A stretch of 64,000 nt of DNA from Marinilabiliaceae bacterium. Lineage in GTDB: Bacteria > Bacteroidota > Bacteroidia > Bacteroidales > Marinilabiliaceae. Positions 1-8,707 of this stretch are shown in pieces. A program made the translations under genes and the position numbers. The stretch's first letter is position 1. Each line of letters opens with the position of its first letter. The notes beneath the pieces were generated by a model, which saw only the letters and a list, made by a program, of their open reading frames with translations, made no database searches and was not told the DNA's origin. The DNA is taken from the NCBI GenBank assembly GCA_016933045.1, contig JAFGBR010000050.1:186001-250000 (forward strand), in the 5' to 3' direction.

Positions 1-981
1 AGATGAACTTGCTAAATGGTATCTGCCCGATCCATAAGAGACATGAAATTTATACACTCGAAATCCAAAACCCCATGAATAGCCAACTGTCGAAGCCCGA
101 TCTTCTAATTTTAATTCCTGACGAACCCTATGGTTATATCCGGCTGCAATATAAAAATTTTTAAATGGCAAAAACTCAACACCAAAAACAGCATGACGCA
201 TCACATTATTAAAATGGCTTATACTGTTAGACTCATCGTGATTATTTGCTGATCCATTTTCTGATTTATCAACCTCGTACTCCAAATCCCAGTTAAGTAA
301 ACCCTGTAAGGTTAAAGAAAAGCGAAACGGAGCATGAGCCAATTTATTCGATAATCCTATTTGTAAATCTGTAGGAACAGATTCGGGAGCTTCGTCAAAT
401 GATGAAATTTGCGATCCAAAACTTTTAAGTACAACACCTGCTGAAAATAATCTATTATTATCATGATATGCAAAACCAATATCAGATAACAATGCAAATG
501 AATTATAATGCCAAAATTGTGACAATACAGGCTTAAAAGTTATTCCACCAACAATATTTTTAGAAAGACGTTTTGTATAAGTTAACAAAAATGCATATTC
601 AGCAGAATTTATTTGTCCAATTTCATTGTCAAATTCATCGTGTCCTATAATAGTTCCACCGTTAAAGTTATGAATTCCCAAAGCCAAAGTTCCAATATTT
701 TTAATATTACGTGCATAACCAACATATCCATAACGAATATCTGCCGGCATTGGAACATAATTAATAACCAAATTATTGTGAACACTATCGCCAATCATTG
801 CAGGGTTATGAAACTGCATATTCAAGTCATTACCAAAAATACCCACCTGGTTACCACCTAAACTTCCAAGACGAGCCGAATTTGGAATAGTTAAAAAATC
901 ATAAACATTTTCGCCTCCAATTTGCGCTAACGAAACTGAAACACAAGAACATATAAAAAAAACTCCAAATACGAACTTCAT
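1..981 (-). CDS. porQ: Type IX secretion system protein PorQ, 3' end cut by window edge
   Basis: The frame opens with ATG at 979-981 and stays open for 327 codons to the window edge, so the C-terminus is missing. A signal peptide of about 19 residues ending SVSLAQ is followed by GGENVYDFLTIPNSARLGSL, the characteristic N-terminal motif of the PorQ family. The rest has the alternating, aromatic-rich pattern of an outer-membrane beta-barrel (for example the segments around GFAYHDNNRLFSAGV and FYIAAGYNHRVRQEL). PorQ is part of the outer-membrane side of T9SS, reported to act in the attachment/shuttle complex with PorU, PorV and PorZ. Its presence fits the many T9SS cargo proteins in this window. 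No promoter was recognised upstream. Family assignment is from the motif; the exact role is family knowledge. Confidence 0.88.
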   Translation of the reverse strand, partial: MKFVFGVFFICSCVSVSLAQIGGENVYDFLTIPNSARLGSLGGNQVGIFGNDLNMQFHNPAMIGDSVHNNLVINYVPMPADIRYGYVGYARNIKNIGTLALGIHNFNGGTIIGHDEFDNEIGQINSAEYAFLLTYTKRLSKNIVGGITFKPVLSQFWHYNSFALLSDIGFAYHDNNRLFSAGVVLKSFGSQISSFDEAPESVPTDLQIGLSNKLAHAPFRFSLTLQGLLNWDLEYEVDKSENGSANNHDESNSISHFNNVMRHAVFGVEFLPFKNFYIAAGYNHRVRQELKLEDRASTVGYSWGFGFRVYKFHVSYGSGRYHLASSS

Positions 982-1059
982 CTATTATATTTAATAAAAT
1001 TATACTCAATAAAAAACTCAATATATAAACGAATAAATATTACTATTTATTATTAATCA

Positions 1060-1551
1060 TTAAAGATATAATTCTTTCAGATTTTGAACTACAATATTAA
1101 CAGCTGGGCAAACAAAAGTATTTTGATAAGTTATATTTAAAATTTGGTAGAAACGTTTTCTATCGGTATGCGGATATTCACGACAAGCCCGGGGACGAAC
1201 ATCATAAATCATACAATAATTATCGCTCATAAGAAATGGGCATGGCGACTCACGAAACACATAATCATTATCGTTATCTATTTTTAAATATTGTTCAATA
1301 AGAGTTGATGGTTTCATTCGCAAATGTTTCGAAATGCGATCTATGTCACGATCAATAACAATAGGGCTTATACTTTTACAACAATTAGCACACTCCAAAC
1401 AATTGATTTTTTCAAATGCATAATAATGCAATTCTTCAACTTTTATATCCAAATCTTTAGGTTTTCGTTTTCTTAATTTGTTAAAAAAGCTTTTATTTTC
1501 TTTTGCATTATTATTTGCCTGGTCAATATATATCTTTAAATCTATACTCAT
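1060..1551 (-). CDS. YkgJ-type cysteine-cluster (putative Zn/Fe-chelating) protein
   Basis: 163 residues, no signal peptide, so probably cytoplasmic. Residues about 50-135 carry the family's cysteine pattern: CLECANCC, then CPFL, a further Cys in NYCMIYDVRP, and RACREYP. This matches the CxxCxxCC family (YkgJ / UPF0153, PF03692), thought to bind zinc or iron; the biochemical role is not established. It starts at an ATG and lies downstream of porQ on the same strand order (transcribed towards porQ, 78 bp apart), so the two could be co-transcribed, but nothing shows it. The N-terminal 45 residues are Lys/Asn-rich and not conserved in any way I recognise. Confidence 0.85.
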   Translation of the reverse strand: MSIDLKIYIDQANNNAKENKSFFNKLRKRKPKDLDIKVEELHYYAFEKINCLECANCCKSISPIVIDRDIDRISKHLRMKPSTLIEQYLKIDNDNDYVFRESPCPFLMSDNYCMIYDVRPRACREYPHTDRKRFYQILNITYQNTFVCPAVNIVVQNLKELYL

Positions 1552-2030
1552 TTATAATTTTAAAAAAGTTTAAAACGAAAAATTCTATGGTTTATTAAAA
1601 AAATGCAAAAATAATTGATATAACTTATAATAAATATTTTTTCAGTTGATGGTTATATATACTTTTAATAGTCTGAAACGTTCAACATTACATCCACAAT
1701 GCAATTATTGGTGGTTATTTTACTTATTATCAATATATTAAGAAATAATTGCAAATTACAATACTATTAATATAAAAGCAAGATGTTAAATAGACATATT
1801 GTTTTATTAAAGCTTATAAACTGAAAAATAAACGTTTAAGATACTTATTATCCAATATTATTATACAAATAAAATATTTGTAAATCAATATTGAATAATA
1901 AAATATATTTACATAATTTCACAAATAATAAATTTTTGCTCTGAGGGACTTCAAGCGGAGCTAAAATAATCAGCATTAAAAAGGGAAATCAACTAGAGAG
2001 GATGTAACATAAACCTTAATAAATCTTTCT
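1552..2030. other. Divergent intergenic region, 479 bp
   Basis: Very AT-rich spacer between two divergent genes. A more GC-rich patch (about 1938-2007) lies directly before the gene at 2031 and may be a transcribed leader. A TGTAAAT / ATTTACA inverted repeat (1879-1885, 1907-1913) is visible but could be chance in such AT-rich DNA. No consensus promoter pair, tRNA or short gene was found. Confidence 0.4.
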
Positions 2031-2690
2031 ATGTTGGAACATAATACAATTGAAAAAAAATTATCTGATAATATTCAGAGATTTGAAAAAATTGCCCGTG
2101 CATTAAATCGCGATCGAATGAAATTTTTATTTCATGGTTTTACCGAGCAACAAATAAACAATTTTCATTACGAATTATCGCGTTTGAAACTAATTCCAAA
2201 CGATCTGCATTATAAAAAAAAGCAGTTAAAATGGGCTGAAAAGAAAAGCAAACAAAAACAAAATCTTATTTCATTGTGCGATCATTTTTTATCGGAAACC
2301 AATAATGAAATTAAAAACACTTTTAAAATCGATTTTAATTCATTAACCGATAAAGAATTATTACATACTATTTGCTCGTTTACCGAAAAAATAAGAATAG
2401 ATAATTCAATTGATTCGCGAATTAAGGAACAATCAATGCAAATTGAAAACGATATTATTAATTTCGAAGAGGCTGTATATAATCATAATGAATCAACATT
2501 ATTACGTATTCGTCAGTCAATTGAGAGAAATAATATCCAAAATGATTTAATAAATATGTGCGATATAATATGCGATTTAGGGAAAAATATATGGCACTCG
2601 ATTAATAACAATAATTACAAAGATTATGATCCGGTTGCAAATGCAGCATGGCATCGAAGAAAAATAGCAACAGAAGAATTAGTACGTTAA
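2031..2690 (+). CDS. Hypothetical protein, helical, charged
   Basis: 219 residues from an ATG with no signal peptide or membrane segment. The sequence is rich in Lys, Asn, Glu and Ile with long amphipathic stretches (for example LHYKKKQLKWAEKKSKQKQN), suggesting a mostly helical, partly coiled-coil cytoplasmic protein. The C-terminus reads DPVANAAWHRRKIATEELVR. I do not recognise a family. It stands alone: divergent from the cysteine-cluster gene, and ended by a strong hairpin terminator 61 bp after the stop, separating it from the znu genes. Codon use resembles its neighbours. The clear terminator and long open frame make it a real gene; function unknown. Confidence 0.7.
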   Translation: MLEHNTIEKKLSDNIQRFEKIARALNRDRMKFLFHGFTEQQINNFHYELSRLKLIPNDLHYKKKQLKWAEKKSKQKQNLISLCDHFLSETNNEIKNTFKIDFNSLTDKELLHTICSFTEKIRIDNSIDSRIKEQSMQIENDIINFEEAVYNHNESTLLRIRQSIERNNIQNDLINMCDIICDLGKNIWHSINNNNYKDYDPVANAAWHRRKIATEELVR

Positions 2691-2750
2691 TTGTACTTTA
2701 AAAAGGGGTCTACACTTAATGTTAGAAAAGGGCTAATGCCCATCGGGGAA

Positions 2751-2780
2751 AGAACCCCGGATTCGAAAATCCGGGGTTCT
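2751..2780 (+). terminator. Intrinsic terminator after the gene at 2031
   Basis: Perfect 13-bp stem AGAACCCCGGATT (2751-2763) with a CGAA loop and its complement at 2768-2780, followed by TTGTTATTTAATT. The stem is GC-rich in an otherwise AT-rich region. It sits between the hypothetical gene and the znu promoter. Confidence 0.85.
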
Positions 2781-2807
2781 TTGTTATTTAATTCTAAAGC
2801 AACAAAA

Positions 2808-2838
2808 TTGCATCCTGTTTGTTACTTTAATACATTTG
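2808..2838 (+). promoter_or_regulatory. Bacteroidota-type promoter for znuACB
   Basis: TTG at 2808-2810 and TACATTTG at 2831-2838 with 20 bp between them match the -33/-7 consensus (TTTG, 19-21 bp, TAnnTTTG) of the primary sigma factor in Bacteroidota. The predicted start of transcription is near 2845, about 146 bp before the znuA start codon chosen here. Confidence 0.65.
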
Positions 2839-2842
2839 TAAC

Positions 2843-2863
2843 GATGTTGCACATAGTAACATC
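2843..2863. promoter_or_regulatory. Candidate metal-responsive operator
   Basis: Inverted repeat GATGTT-N9-AACATC immediately at the predicted transcription start of znuACB. A second inverted pair GTTAC (2821-2825) and GTAAC (2838-2842) overlaps the -7 element. Size (21 bp) and position would suit a Fur/Zur-family repressor, the usual controller of znu genes, but the sequence is not a known box and no regulator gene lies nearby. Confidence 0.35.
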
Positions 2864-2990
2864 ATTATCTAACTGATTTATTAATTAGTTTAAATTTTAC
2901 TAAATATACACTGTTATTGAGTAACACTAAGTTAATTAATATAATATGGAATGTTTTTTATGCGAAAAAGCAATTATAAATAACAGTAAT

Positions 2991-3884
2991 ATGGGAATAC
3001 GCAGGTTAACAATTGGTTTAATTATTATTTCGGCAGTAATAATATTTTCGGGATGCCATAATAACACAACTAATAAAACTGAGAAAATGATTAATGTAAG
3101 TATTATGCCCCAAAAATATTTTGTTGACCGGTTAACCAATCAAAAATATGAAGTTAATGTAGTTGTAAAACCCGGTTATAACCCCGAAACATATGAGCCC
3201 AGCCTTAAACAAATGACCAGGCTTGAACAATCAACTCTTTATCTCCAGATATGTAAAAATGGTTTTGACCAGGTTTGGGTTGAAGAATTAAAACAACTAA
3301 ATAATAATATAGCCATTGTTGATCTTTCAGAAGGAATTGATCTTATAACCAGCTCTCATGCTCACGATGACCATCATCACAAAGGAGTAGATCCTCACAT
3401 TTGGGTATCACCGGCATCAGCCACTATAATGGTTGATAACATTTTACAAGCGCTTTTAAAATATTTTCCTGAAGACTCGACAATGATAATGTCATCATAC
3501 GTTGATTTAAAAAATGATTTAATAAAATTAGACAGTACTTATAGAAACAAACTTAGTCCATACATTAATAAAACATTTTTAGTATATCACCCTGTAATGA
3601 CATATATTGCCCGTGATTATAATTTAAACCAGTTAAGCATCGAAACAGATGGTAAAGAACCGTCACTGAAACAAATGTCAGCTTTAATAAATGATGCCCA
3701 AGCTAAAAAATTTTCGGTAATATTTATACAAAAAGAATTTGACACAAAAAATGCACAACTAATTGCAAAGGAAACCGGAGCAAAAATAATAATCATTGAT
3801 CCATTAGATATCGATTGGCTTACTAACTCATATCAATTACTTAATTATTTAGTTGATGACCTATCGAAAAATAACATTGAGTAA
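2991..3884 (+). CDS. znuA: Zinc (metal) ABC transporter substrate-binding lipoprotein
   Basis: Cluster A-I metal-binding protein that captures Zn2+ (or Mn2+) outside the inner membrane and hands it to ZnuB. I chose ATG 2991 rather than the upstream in-frame ATG at 2946, because only this gives a proper lipoprotein signal (MGIRRLTIGLIIISAVIIF, lipobox FSGC). Mature features: a His-rich loop HAHDDHHHKGVDPHIWVSP about residues 122-140, typical of zinc rather than manganese binders; further conserved YHPVMTYIARDYNL and the late acidic ligand region IIIDPLDI. Length (297 aa) is normal. It heads znuA-znuC-znuB with short spacers, a complete importer. Substrate zinc is inferred from the His loop. 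Confidence 0.9.
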   Translation: MGIRRLTIGLIIISAVIIFSGCHNNTTNKTEKMINVSIMPQKYFVDRLTNQKYEVNVVVKPGYNPETYEPSLKQMTRLEQSTLYLQICKNGFDQVWVEELKQLNNNIAIVDLSEGIDLITSSHAHDDHHHKGVDPHIWVSPASATIMVDNILQALLKYFPEDSTMIMSSYVDLKNDLIKLDSTYRNKLSPYINKTFLVYHPVMTYIARDYNLNQLSIETDGKEPSLKQMSALINDAQAKKFSVIFIQKEFDTKNAQLIAKETGAKIIIIDPLDIDWLTNSYQLLNYLVDDLSKNNIE

Positions 3885-3907
3885 AAAAATTTCCTTACAA
3901 TAGATAT

Positions 3908-4648
3908 ATGAAGTTACTTGAACTAAAAAATGTAACTGCCGGTTATAATGGATTAAACATATTAAATAAAATAAACCTAACAGTTAATTCAAACGATTTT
4001 ATTGGTGTTATTGGCCCCAATGGAGGAGGAAAAACAACTCTTTTAAAAGTTATTTTAGGTTTAATTAAGCCAAAATCAGGAACCATATCTTTTACTGGCA
4101 TGTCAAATGGAATAAAGTCAATAGGCTATCTGCCTCAGAATAATACATTTGACCATCAATTTCCTATCTCTGTAATGGAAGTGGTAATGTCGGGTTTAGC
4201 AAGCAAATATAAGCTATGGAAAAGACCAACAAAAACTGATAAAATACAAGCCGAAGAGTTAATTGCAAAAACCGGAATGCTATACTATAAACACACACCC
4301 ATTGGTGAATTATCGGGAGGACAAAGGCAGCGTGTATTATTATGCAGAGCATTAATACATAATCCGCAATTACTAATATTAGATGAACCAACCACTTATG
4401 TAGATAAAGATTTCGAAGGAGAGTTATACTCATTATTGTCAGATCTAAATAAACAAATGGCAATACTTTTAGTTTCACACGACATAGGAATTATTGTGTC
4501 GTATGTAAAAACCATCGCGTGTATAAATGGCACACTTCACTATCATCCATCGAATAAAATAACTAATGATTTACTTTTAACATACAACTGCCCGGTAGAA
4601 CTGGTTACACATGGAAAAGTTCCACACCGTGTATTAAAACAACATTAA
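3908..4648 (+). CDS. znuC: Zinc ABC transporter ATP-binding protein
   Basis: 246-residue ABC ATPase powering the importer. Walker A GPNGGGKTT (about residues 37-45), Q-loop LPQNNTFDHQFP, signature LSGGQRQRVLLCRAL, Walker B LLILDEPTT followed by a D-loop Asp, and switch His in VSHD are all present. The Q-loop and short size fit the ZnuC/MntB subfamily. It lies 23 bp after znuA and 2 bp before znuB, so translation with znuB is probably coupled. Metal specificity follows from the neighbours. Confidence 0.9.
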   Translation: MKLLELKNVTAGYNGLNILNKINLTVNSNDFIGVIGPNGGGKTTLLKVILGLIKPKSGTISFTGMSNGIKSIGYLPQNNTFDHQFPISVMEVVMSGLASKYKLWKRPTKTDKIQAEELIAKTGMLYYKHTPIGELSGGQRQRVLLCRALIHNPQLLILDEPTTYVDKDFEGELYSLLSDLNKQMAILLVSHDIGIIVSYVKTIACINGTLHYHPSNKITNDLLLTYNCPVELVTHGKVPHRVLKQH

Positions 4649-4650
4649 CA

Positions 4651-5460
4651 ATGAACCAATTAATTGAATTATTTGAATACCAGTTTTTTGTTAATGCATT
4701 AATTGGAACATTATTAGCCAGCATAATAGCAGGTTTTATTGGAACCTACATAGTGTCAAGAAAAATTGTTTTTATCTCAGATGGTATTACCCACGCTTCA
4801 TTTGGAGGAATAGGAATTGCCTATTTTTTTGGCTTTAACCCATTTATGGGAGCACTTTTATTTGGAATAGTTACAGCATTTGGAATTGAATGGGCACAAA
4901 AAAAAACTAACATACGTGAAGATAGTGCAATAGCTGTTTTGTGGTCGGTTGGAATGGCTATTGGGATTATATTTGTGTTTCTAACACCCGGCTATACACC
5001 AAACCTAATGAGCTTTTTATTTGGTAACATACTGAGCATAACCTCATTCGATTTAATAATTATGGGTGGCTTAACACTATTCATTACTTCATTATTTCTT
5101 ATCTTTTATCGTCCTATTTTGTACTCGGCATTCGACCCCGAATTTGCAAAAGCACTTGGCTTACCTGTATCGCTAATAAGGTACATATTAATGATTAGCA
5201 TTGCAATAACAGTTGTTGTTTGCATAAAAATTGCCGGAATAATTTTGGTAATGTCACTCTTTACAATACCACATATTATTGCAAATATTTATACAAAAGA
5301 ATTCAAAACCATTATTTGGTTAAGTATGATATTTGCCTTTTTAGGAGTAATTGGTGGATTAATAATATCGTATTATGCTGATTTACCATCGGGAGCAACA
5401 ATAATTATAATATTAGTAGCTCTTTGGGGTATCTTAAAAGGAGTAAGTAAATTTGTTTAA
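4651..5460 (+). CDS. znuB: Zinc ABC transporter permease
   Basis: 269-residue integral membrane protein of the ABC-3 permease family with about eight hydrophobic segments. The conserved early motif IVFISDGITHASFGGIGIAY (about residues 38-57) and LGLPVSLIRY near the middle, which contacts the ATPase, are diagnostic. It is the last gene of the znuACB unit; no hairpin terminator was seen in the 117 bp before the following lipoprotein gene, so some read-through is possible. Confidence 0.9.
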   Translation: MNQLIELFEYQFFVNALIGTLLASIIAGFIGTYIVSRKIVFISDGITHASFGGIGIAYFFGFNPFMGALLFGIVTAFGIEWAQKKTNIREDSAIAVLWSVGMAIGIIFVFLTPGYTPNLMSFLFGNILSITSFDLIIMGGLTLFITSLFLIFYRPILYSAFDPEFAKALGLPVSLIRYILMISIAITVVVCIKIAGIILVMSLFTIPHIIANIYTKEFKTIIWLSMIFAFLGVIGGLIISYYADLPSGATIIIILVALWGILKGVSKFV

Positions 5461-5549
5461 AAATTCATATTAGATTTTTAAGTGCCTTATTTAATGAATA
5501 GTATTAAAAATAAAAATGAATATTTCATTTATTTCTTCGACTAAAAATG

Positions 5550-5557
5550 TATTTTTG
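5550..5557 (+). promoter_or_regulatory. Probable -7 element before the lipoprotein gene
   Basis: TATTTTTG matches TAnnTTTG exactly and lies 20 bp before the ATG at 5578, so the transcript would have a short leader. No TTG sits at the right -33 distance, so the site is only half supported. Confidence 0.35.
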
Positions 5558-5577
5558 CAATCGTAAAAATAGTATAA

Positions 5578-6132
5578 ATGAGAGTTTTAATAGTTCTATT
5601 ATTATTGTCAACAATAGGAATTTCCTGTTCAAAAGAGGATTCGACTGTTGACCCTACTAAAATTGACATTGTAACTGGTATAGTAGTTCACAAACTAGAT
5701 GATGATGAAGGGGTATTATATGGAAATCCGAATGAAAAGATAGGTTATAGGTATGTTGATAATAAAAAAGTAAAAGACATAATTGTTTATCCAAGTTTAT
5801 TCAAAGATGGAGCTTTTATTTATGCATCAGATACCATACGTAAAATATGGATTGTAAAAGGAAAAGTTGAGTATCATTGTCCCGACATAAATTACCAAGA
5901 CTTACTAAAAGATTATACATACTCAAATAAAGAATTAGCAAGTGCAAGTGAAGATTCTGTAACTGCCAATGTTAAACGTTATTACTTAAGTTTATCGGGT
6001 TGGGAAGAAGGATTTTACAGGATTTTTGTAAAAACAGATTCAGGAGACCTTTATTGGACAAATATTTGTAAAGATTCTAATCCTGAAGGAGAAAGAGGAT
6101 TTTATAATATGTATGACAATTACTGGCATTAA
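5578..6132 (+). CDS. Hypothetical lipoprotein
   Basis: 184 residues with a lipoprotein signal (MRVLIVLLLLSTIGIS, lipobox ISC at Cys17), so a membrane-anchored envelope protein. The mature part begins SKEDSTVDPTKIDIVTGIVV, a linker plus beta-rich domain with many aromatic residues near the end (GWEEGFYRIFVKTDSGDLYW). No family recognised. It follows znuB by 117 bp with its own probable -7 element and converges with recJ, only 3 bp separating the two stop codons. A link with metal uptake is possible only through position. Confidence 0.65.
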   Translation: MRVLIVLLLLSTIGISCSKEDSTVDPTKIDIVTGIVVHKLDDDEGVLYGNPNEKIGYRYVDNKKVKDIIVYPSLFKDGAFIYASDTIRKIWIVKGKVEYHCPDINYQDLLKDYTYSNKELASASEDSVTANVKRYYLSLSGWEEGFYRIFVKTDSGDLYWTNICKDSNPEGERGFYNMYDNYWH

Positions 6133-6135
6133 TAG

Positions 6136-7869
6136 TTAATTAACCAAATCTTCATCATAAGGAAATTTAAAATCTTTAACCATCATTTGTATAGTTACGT
6201 TACCATTATAAATATTTTCTTCAACCGAGTAACAAACATCAAAAGGAGAGCCCTCTTTTATTTGATTAATAAAATGTGCCATACCAAAAGCAACCCCCTG
6301 CTTTATAGCCGCAGAATGTTCTTCAATAAGCTCTACTTTTAAATGTTCTTTCTCTTTACCAACAGCTTTGCTTGTACCATAATCGAAAACCCTTCGGGTA
6401 GCAAAAACAGGGCGCATATTACCAGGCCCAAAAGGTCGAAATTGTTTTAAAATACGATAAAAACGTGCATCAATATCCTGAAGATGTAATACATCGTCAA
6501 TTTCAATTTGAGGTACAAGTTGGTCGTCAGAAATATTTTCCGAAACAAAAGCTTCAAAACGATCAATAAAAAGAGGCACATTCTCGGGTTTTAAAGTTAA
6601 ACCGGCTGCATACATGTGACCTCCAAAATTCTCTAACAAATCACTGCACGAATCAATAGCTTTATAAAGGTCAAATCCATCGACAGAACGGGCCGACCCT
6701 GTTGCAAAACCTTTCGATTCGGTTAATATTACCGTAGGTCGGTAGTAAGTTTCTGTTAAGCGCGATGCAACAATTCCAATAACGCCTTTATGCCAATCGG
6801 GATTATAAAGAACTGTTGATTTCTTTTTTTGAAGCTCTTCGCTATTAGCAATCATATCGAGTGCTTCCTGAGTAATATTCCGATCCAGATCTTTACGGGT
6901 TTCGTTACTAACGTTAATATCGTAACTCATCTGAGTGGCCATTGAAGGATCTTGGTTTATTAATAATGCAACAGCATCACGTCCTGAATCGATACGCCCG
7001 GCAGCATTAATTCGAGGGCCTATCTTAAACACAATATCACTAATAGTCATCTCACGTCCTTCCATACCCGAAATGCGGATAATTGACATCAATCCCATAG
7101 ATGGTGTTGTATTTAATTTTATCAAGCCATAATGAGCCATAACCCTGTTTTCGCCAATAATTGGAACAATATCAGATGCTATACTCACAGCAACCAAATC
7201 GAGGTATTCATACAAATCATCTTCTTGAATACCCGAATAACGACAATATGCCTGCATAAGCTTAAACCCAACTCCACATCCCGATAAGTTTTTATCGGGG
7301 TAAGAACAATCATCGCGTTTAGGATCAAGACAAGCAAGTGCATTGGGTAAAGTATCACCCGGTGTATGATGGTCGCAAATAACAAATTCGATATGTTTAT
7401 TATTTCCGTATTCAACTTTTTCAACAGCCTTAATACCACAATCGAGGGCTATAATTAAACTACAATTTGTTTCTTGTGCATAATCAATCCCCTTATAAGA
7501 TATACCATAACCTTCTTCGTATCTGTTTGGTATGTAATAATCAATATTATTATGAAAGCGATTTAAAAATGAATATACCAATGCAACAGATGTCGTGCCA
7601 TCAACATCGTAATCGCCATAAACAAGAATTCGTTGGTTTTCCTTAATTGCTAAATCGATTCGTTCAACAGCAGCCTTCATATCCTTCATTAAAAAAGGGT
7701 CGTGCAAATCTGACAGCTGAGGTCTGAAAAAAGCTCTTGCTTCATCGAAAGTATTAATACCTCGTTGAACCAATAAATTAGACAATACAGGATTAATGTT
7801 TAATGATTCAGACAATTTTTTTACGGTGTCAGAATCTCCCGCATTTTTTATGGTCCAACGTTTTTTCAT
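6136..7869 (-). CDS. recJ: Single-stranded-DNA-specific 5'-3' exonuclease RecJ
   Basis: 577 residues, the same length as the E. coli enzyme. DHH-superfamily phosphoesterase motifs are present: VYGDYDVDGTTS near residue 82, LDCGIKA, the DHH triad in VICDHHTPG near residue 165, SIASDIVPI, and the DHHA1 motif ENFGGHMYAAGL near residue 410, followed by an OB-fold-like C-terminal part. RecJ degrades single-stranded DNA in recombination and mismatch or base-excision repair, with Mn2+ or Mg2+ bound by the DHH aspartates. It lies 125 bp downstream of lipB on the same strand; co-transcription is uncertain. Confidence 0.95.
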   Translation of the reverse strand: MKKRWTIKNAGDSDTVKKLSESLNINPVLSNLLVQRGINTFDEARAFFRPQLSDLHDPFLMKDMKAAVERIDLAIKENQRILVYGDYDVDGTTSVALVYSFLNRFHNNIDYYIPNRYEEGYGISYKGIDYAQETNCSLIIALDCGIKAVEKVEYGNNKHIEFVICDHHTPGDTLPNALACLDPKRDDCSYPDKNLSGCGVGFKLMQAYCRYSGIQEDDLYEYLDLVAVSIASDIVPIIGENRVMAHYGLIKLNTTPSMGLMSIIRISGMEGREMTISDIVFKIGPRINAAGRIDSGRDAVALLINQDPSMATQMSYDINVSNETRKDLDRNITQEALDMIANSEELQKKKSTVLYNPDWHKGVIGIVASRLTETYYRPTVILTESKGFATGSARSVDGFDLYKAIDSCSDLLENFGGHMYAAGLTLKPENVPLFIDRFEAFVSENISDDQLVPQIEIDDVLHLQDIDARFYRILKQFRPFGPGNMRPVFATRRVFDYGTSKAVGKEKEHLKVELIEEHSAAIKQGVAFGMAHFINQIKEGSPFDVCYSVEENIYNGNVTIQMMVKDFKFPYDEDLVN

Positions 7870-7994
7870 TAATTGTTTTTGAAAATAAAGATAAAATCAT
7901 CCTAAAAATATCCATTTTTCGACAACTGAGCTCAATATAATGCAAAAAACAATATAATAAAGTTGTTAATGGTTGAGGATGAGGATAGAAAACT

Positions 7995-8696
7995 TTATTC
8001 AATAAATTTAATATGGAACTGGTTTATAAAATGTTTTTTTAATTTGGCTTTCACCTCATTTATATCAACTGCTCTATTTAACTCTTTTTCCATCGATGTT
8101 ACACCTTTGTCTATAAAACCACAAGGATTGATATAAGAAAAATAATCAAGATTAGTGTTTACATTTAATGCAAAACCGTGCATTGAAACGTAACGACTGG
8201 CTTTTACCCCAATAGCACATATTTTACGGGTTTTCCCGGGCTTATCAATATCAAGCCAAACTCCGGTAGCTCCTTCAAGACGAGATGCTTCAATGCCATA
8301 TTCGGCTATAGTTTTTATTATTATCTCTTCGAGTTTGTTAATATAACCTTTAACACTTAACTCCATCAACTCCAAATCGAAAATTGGATATCCAACAATT
8401 TGACCGGGTCCATGATATGTTATGTCACCTCCTCGATTACTCTTATAATATGTAGCATTTATTTTAGCAAGAAACTGGTCATTAATTAGTAAATTATTTT
8501 CTACCCCACTTTTACCAAGTGTATACACATGAGGATGTTCAACAAACAATAAATGCCCTACGATTGTTTTAATATCGGAGAGTTGGCTTCTATTAAACAG
8601 TTTTGCATCTATTATTTCGTCAAACAGTCTTTCTTGGTAATCCCAAGCTGTTTTATATTCGCAAGTGCCTAGATCTTCGAAAATGGTATTTATCAT
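7995..8696 (-). CDS. lipB: Octanoyl-ACP:protein N-octanoyltransferase LipB
   Basis: 233 residues. Transfers octanoyl groups from acyl-carrier protein to lipoyl domains of pyruvate and other 2-oxoacid dehydrogenases or GcvH, the first step of lipoate biosynthesis. Motifs seen: RGGDITYHGPGQIVGYPIFD, the catalytic lysine segment RKICAIGVKASRYVSMHGFA, and the catalytic cysteine in YINPCGFIDKGVTS. It lies 11 bp after lipA, which performs the next step, so the pair forms an operon. The start gives a normal N-terminus; nothing is missing. Confidence 0.95.
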   Translation of the reverse strand: MINTIFEDLGTCEYKTAWDYQERLFDEIIDAKLFNRSQLSDIKTIVGHLLFVEHPHVYTLGKSGVENNLLINDQFLAKINATYYKSNRGGDITYHGPGQIVGYPIFDLELMELSVKGYINKLEEIIIKTIAEYGIEASRLEGATGVWLDIDKPGKTRKICAIGVKASRYVSMHGFALNVNTNLDYFSYINPCGFIDKGVTSMEKELNRAVDINEVKAKLKKHFINQFHIKFIE

Positions 8697-8707
8697 AGCT
8701 GATGTTT

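Noticed and set aside
1606-1613. Minus-strand TATTTTTG as a promoter for the cysteine-cluster gene
   Set aside because: No TTG at the right distance; in such AT-rich DNA the -7 motif alone occurs by chance.
2691-2876. Open frame of 61 codons after the gene at 2031
   Set aside because: It starts right after a stop codon, runs across a perfect terminator hairpin and the znu promoter, and has no protein-like features.
2946-2990. Upstream ATG for znuA
   Set aside because: It would add 15 residues before an otherwise perfect lipoprotein signal; ATG 2991 is better.
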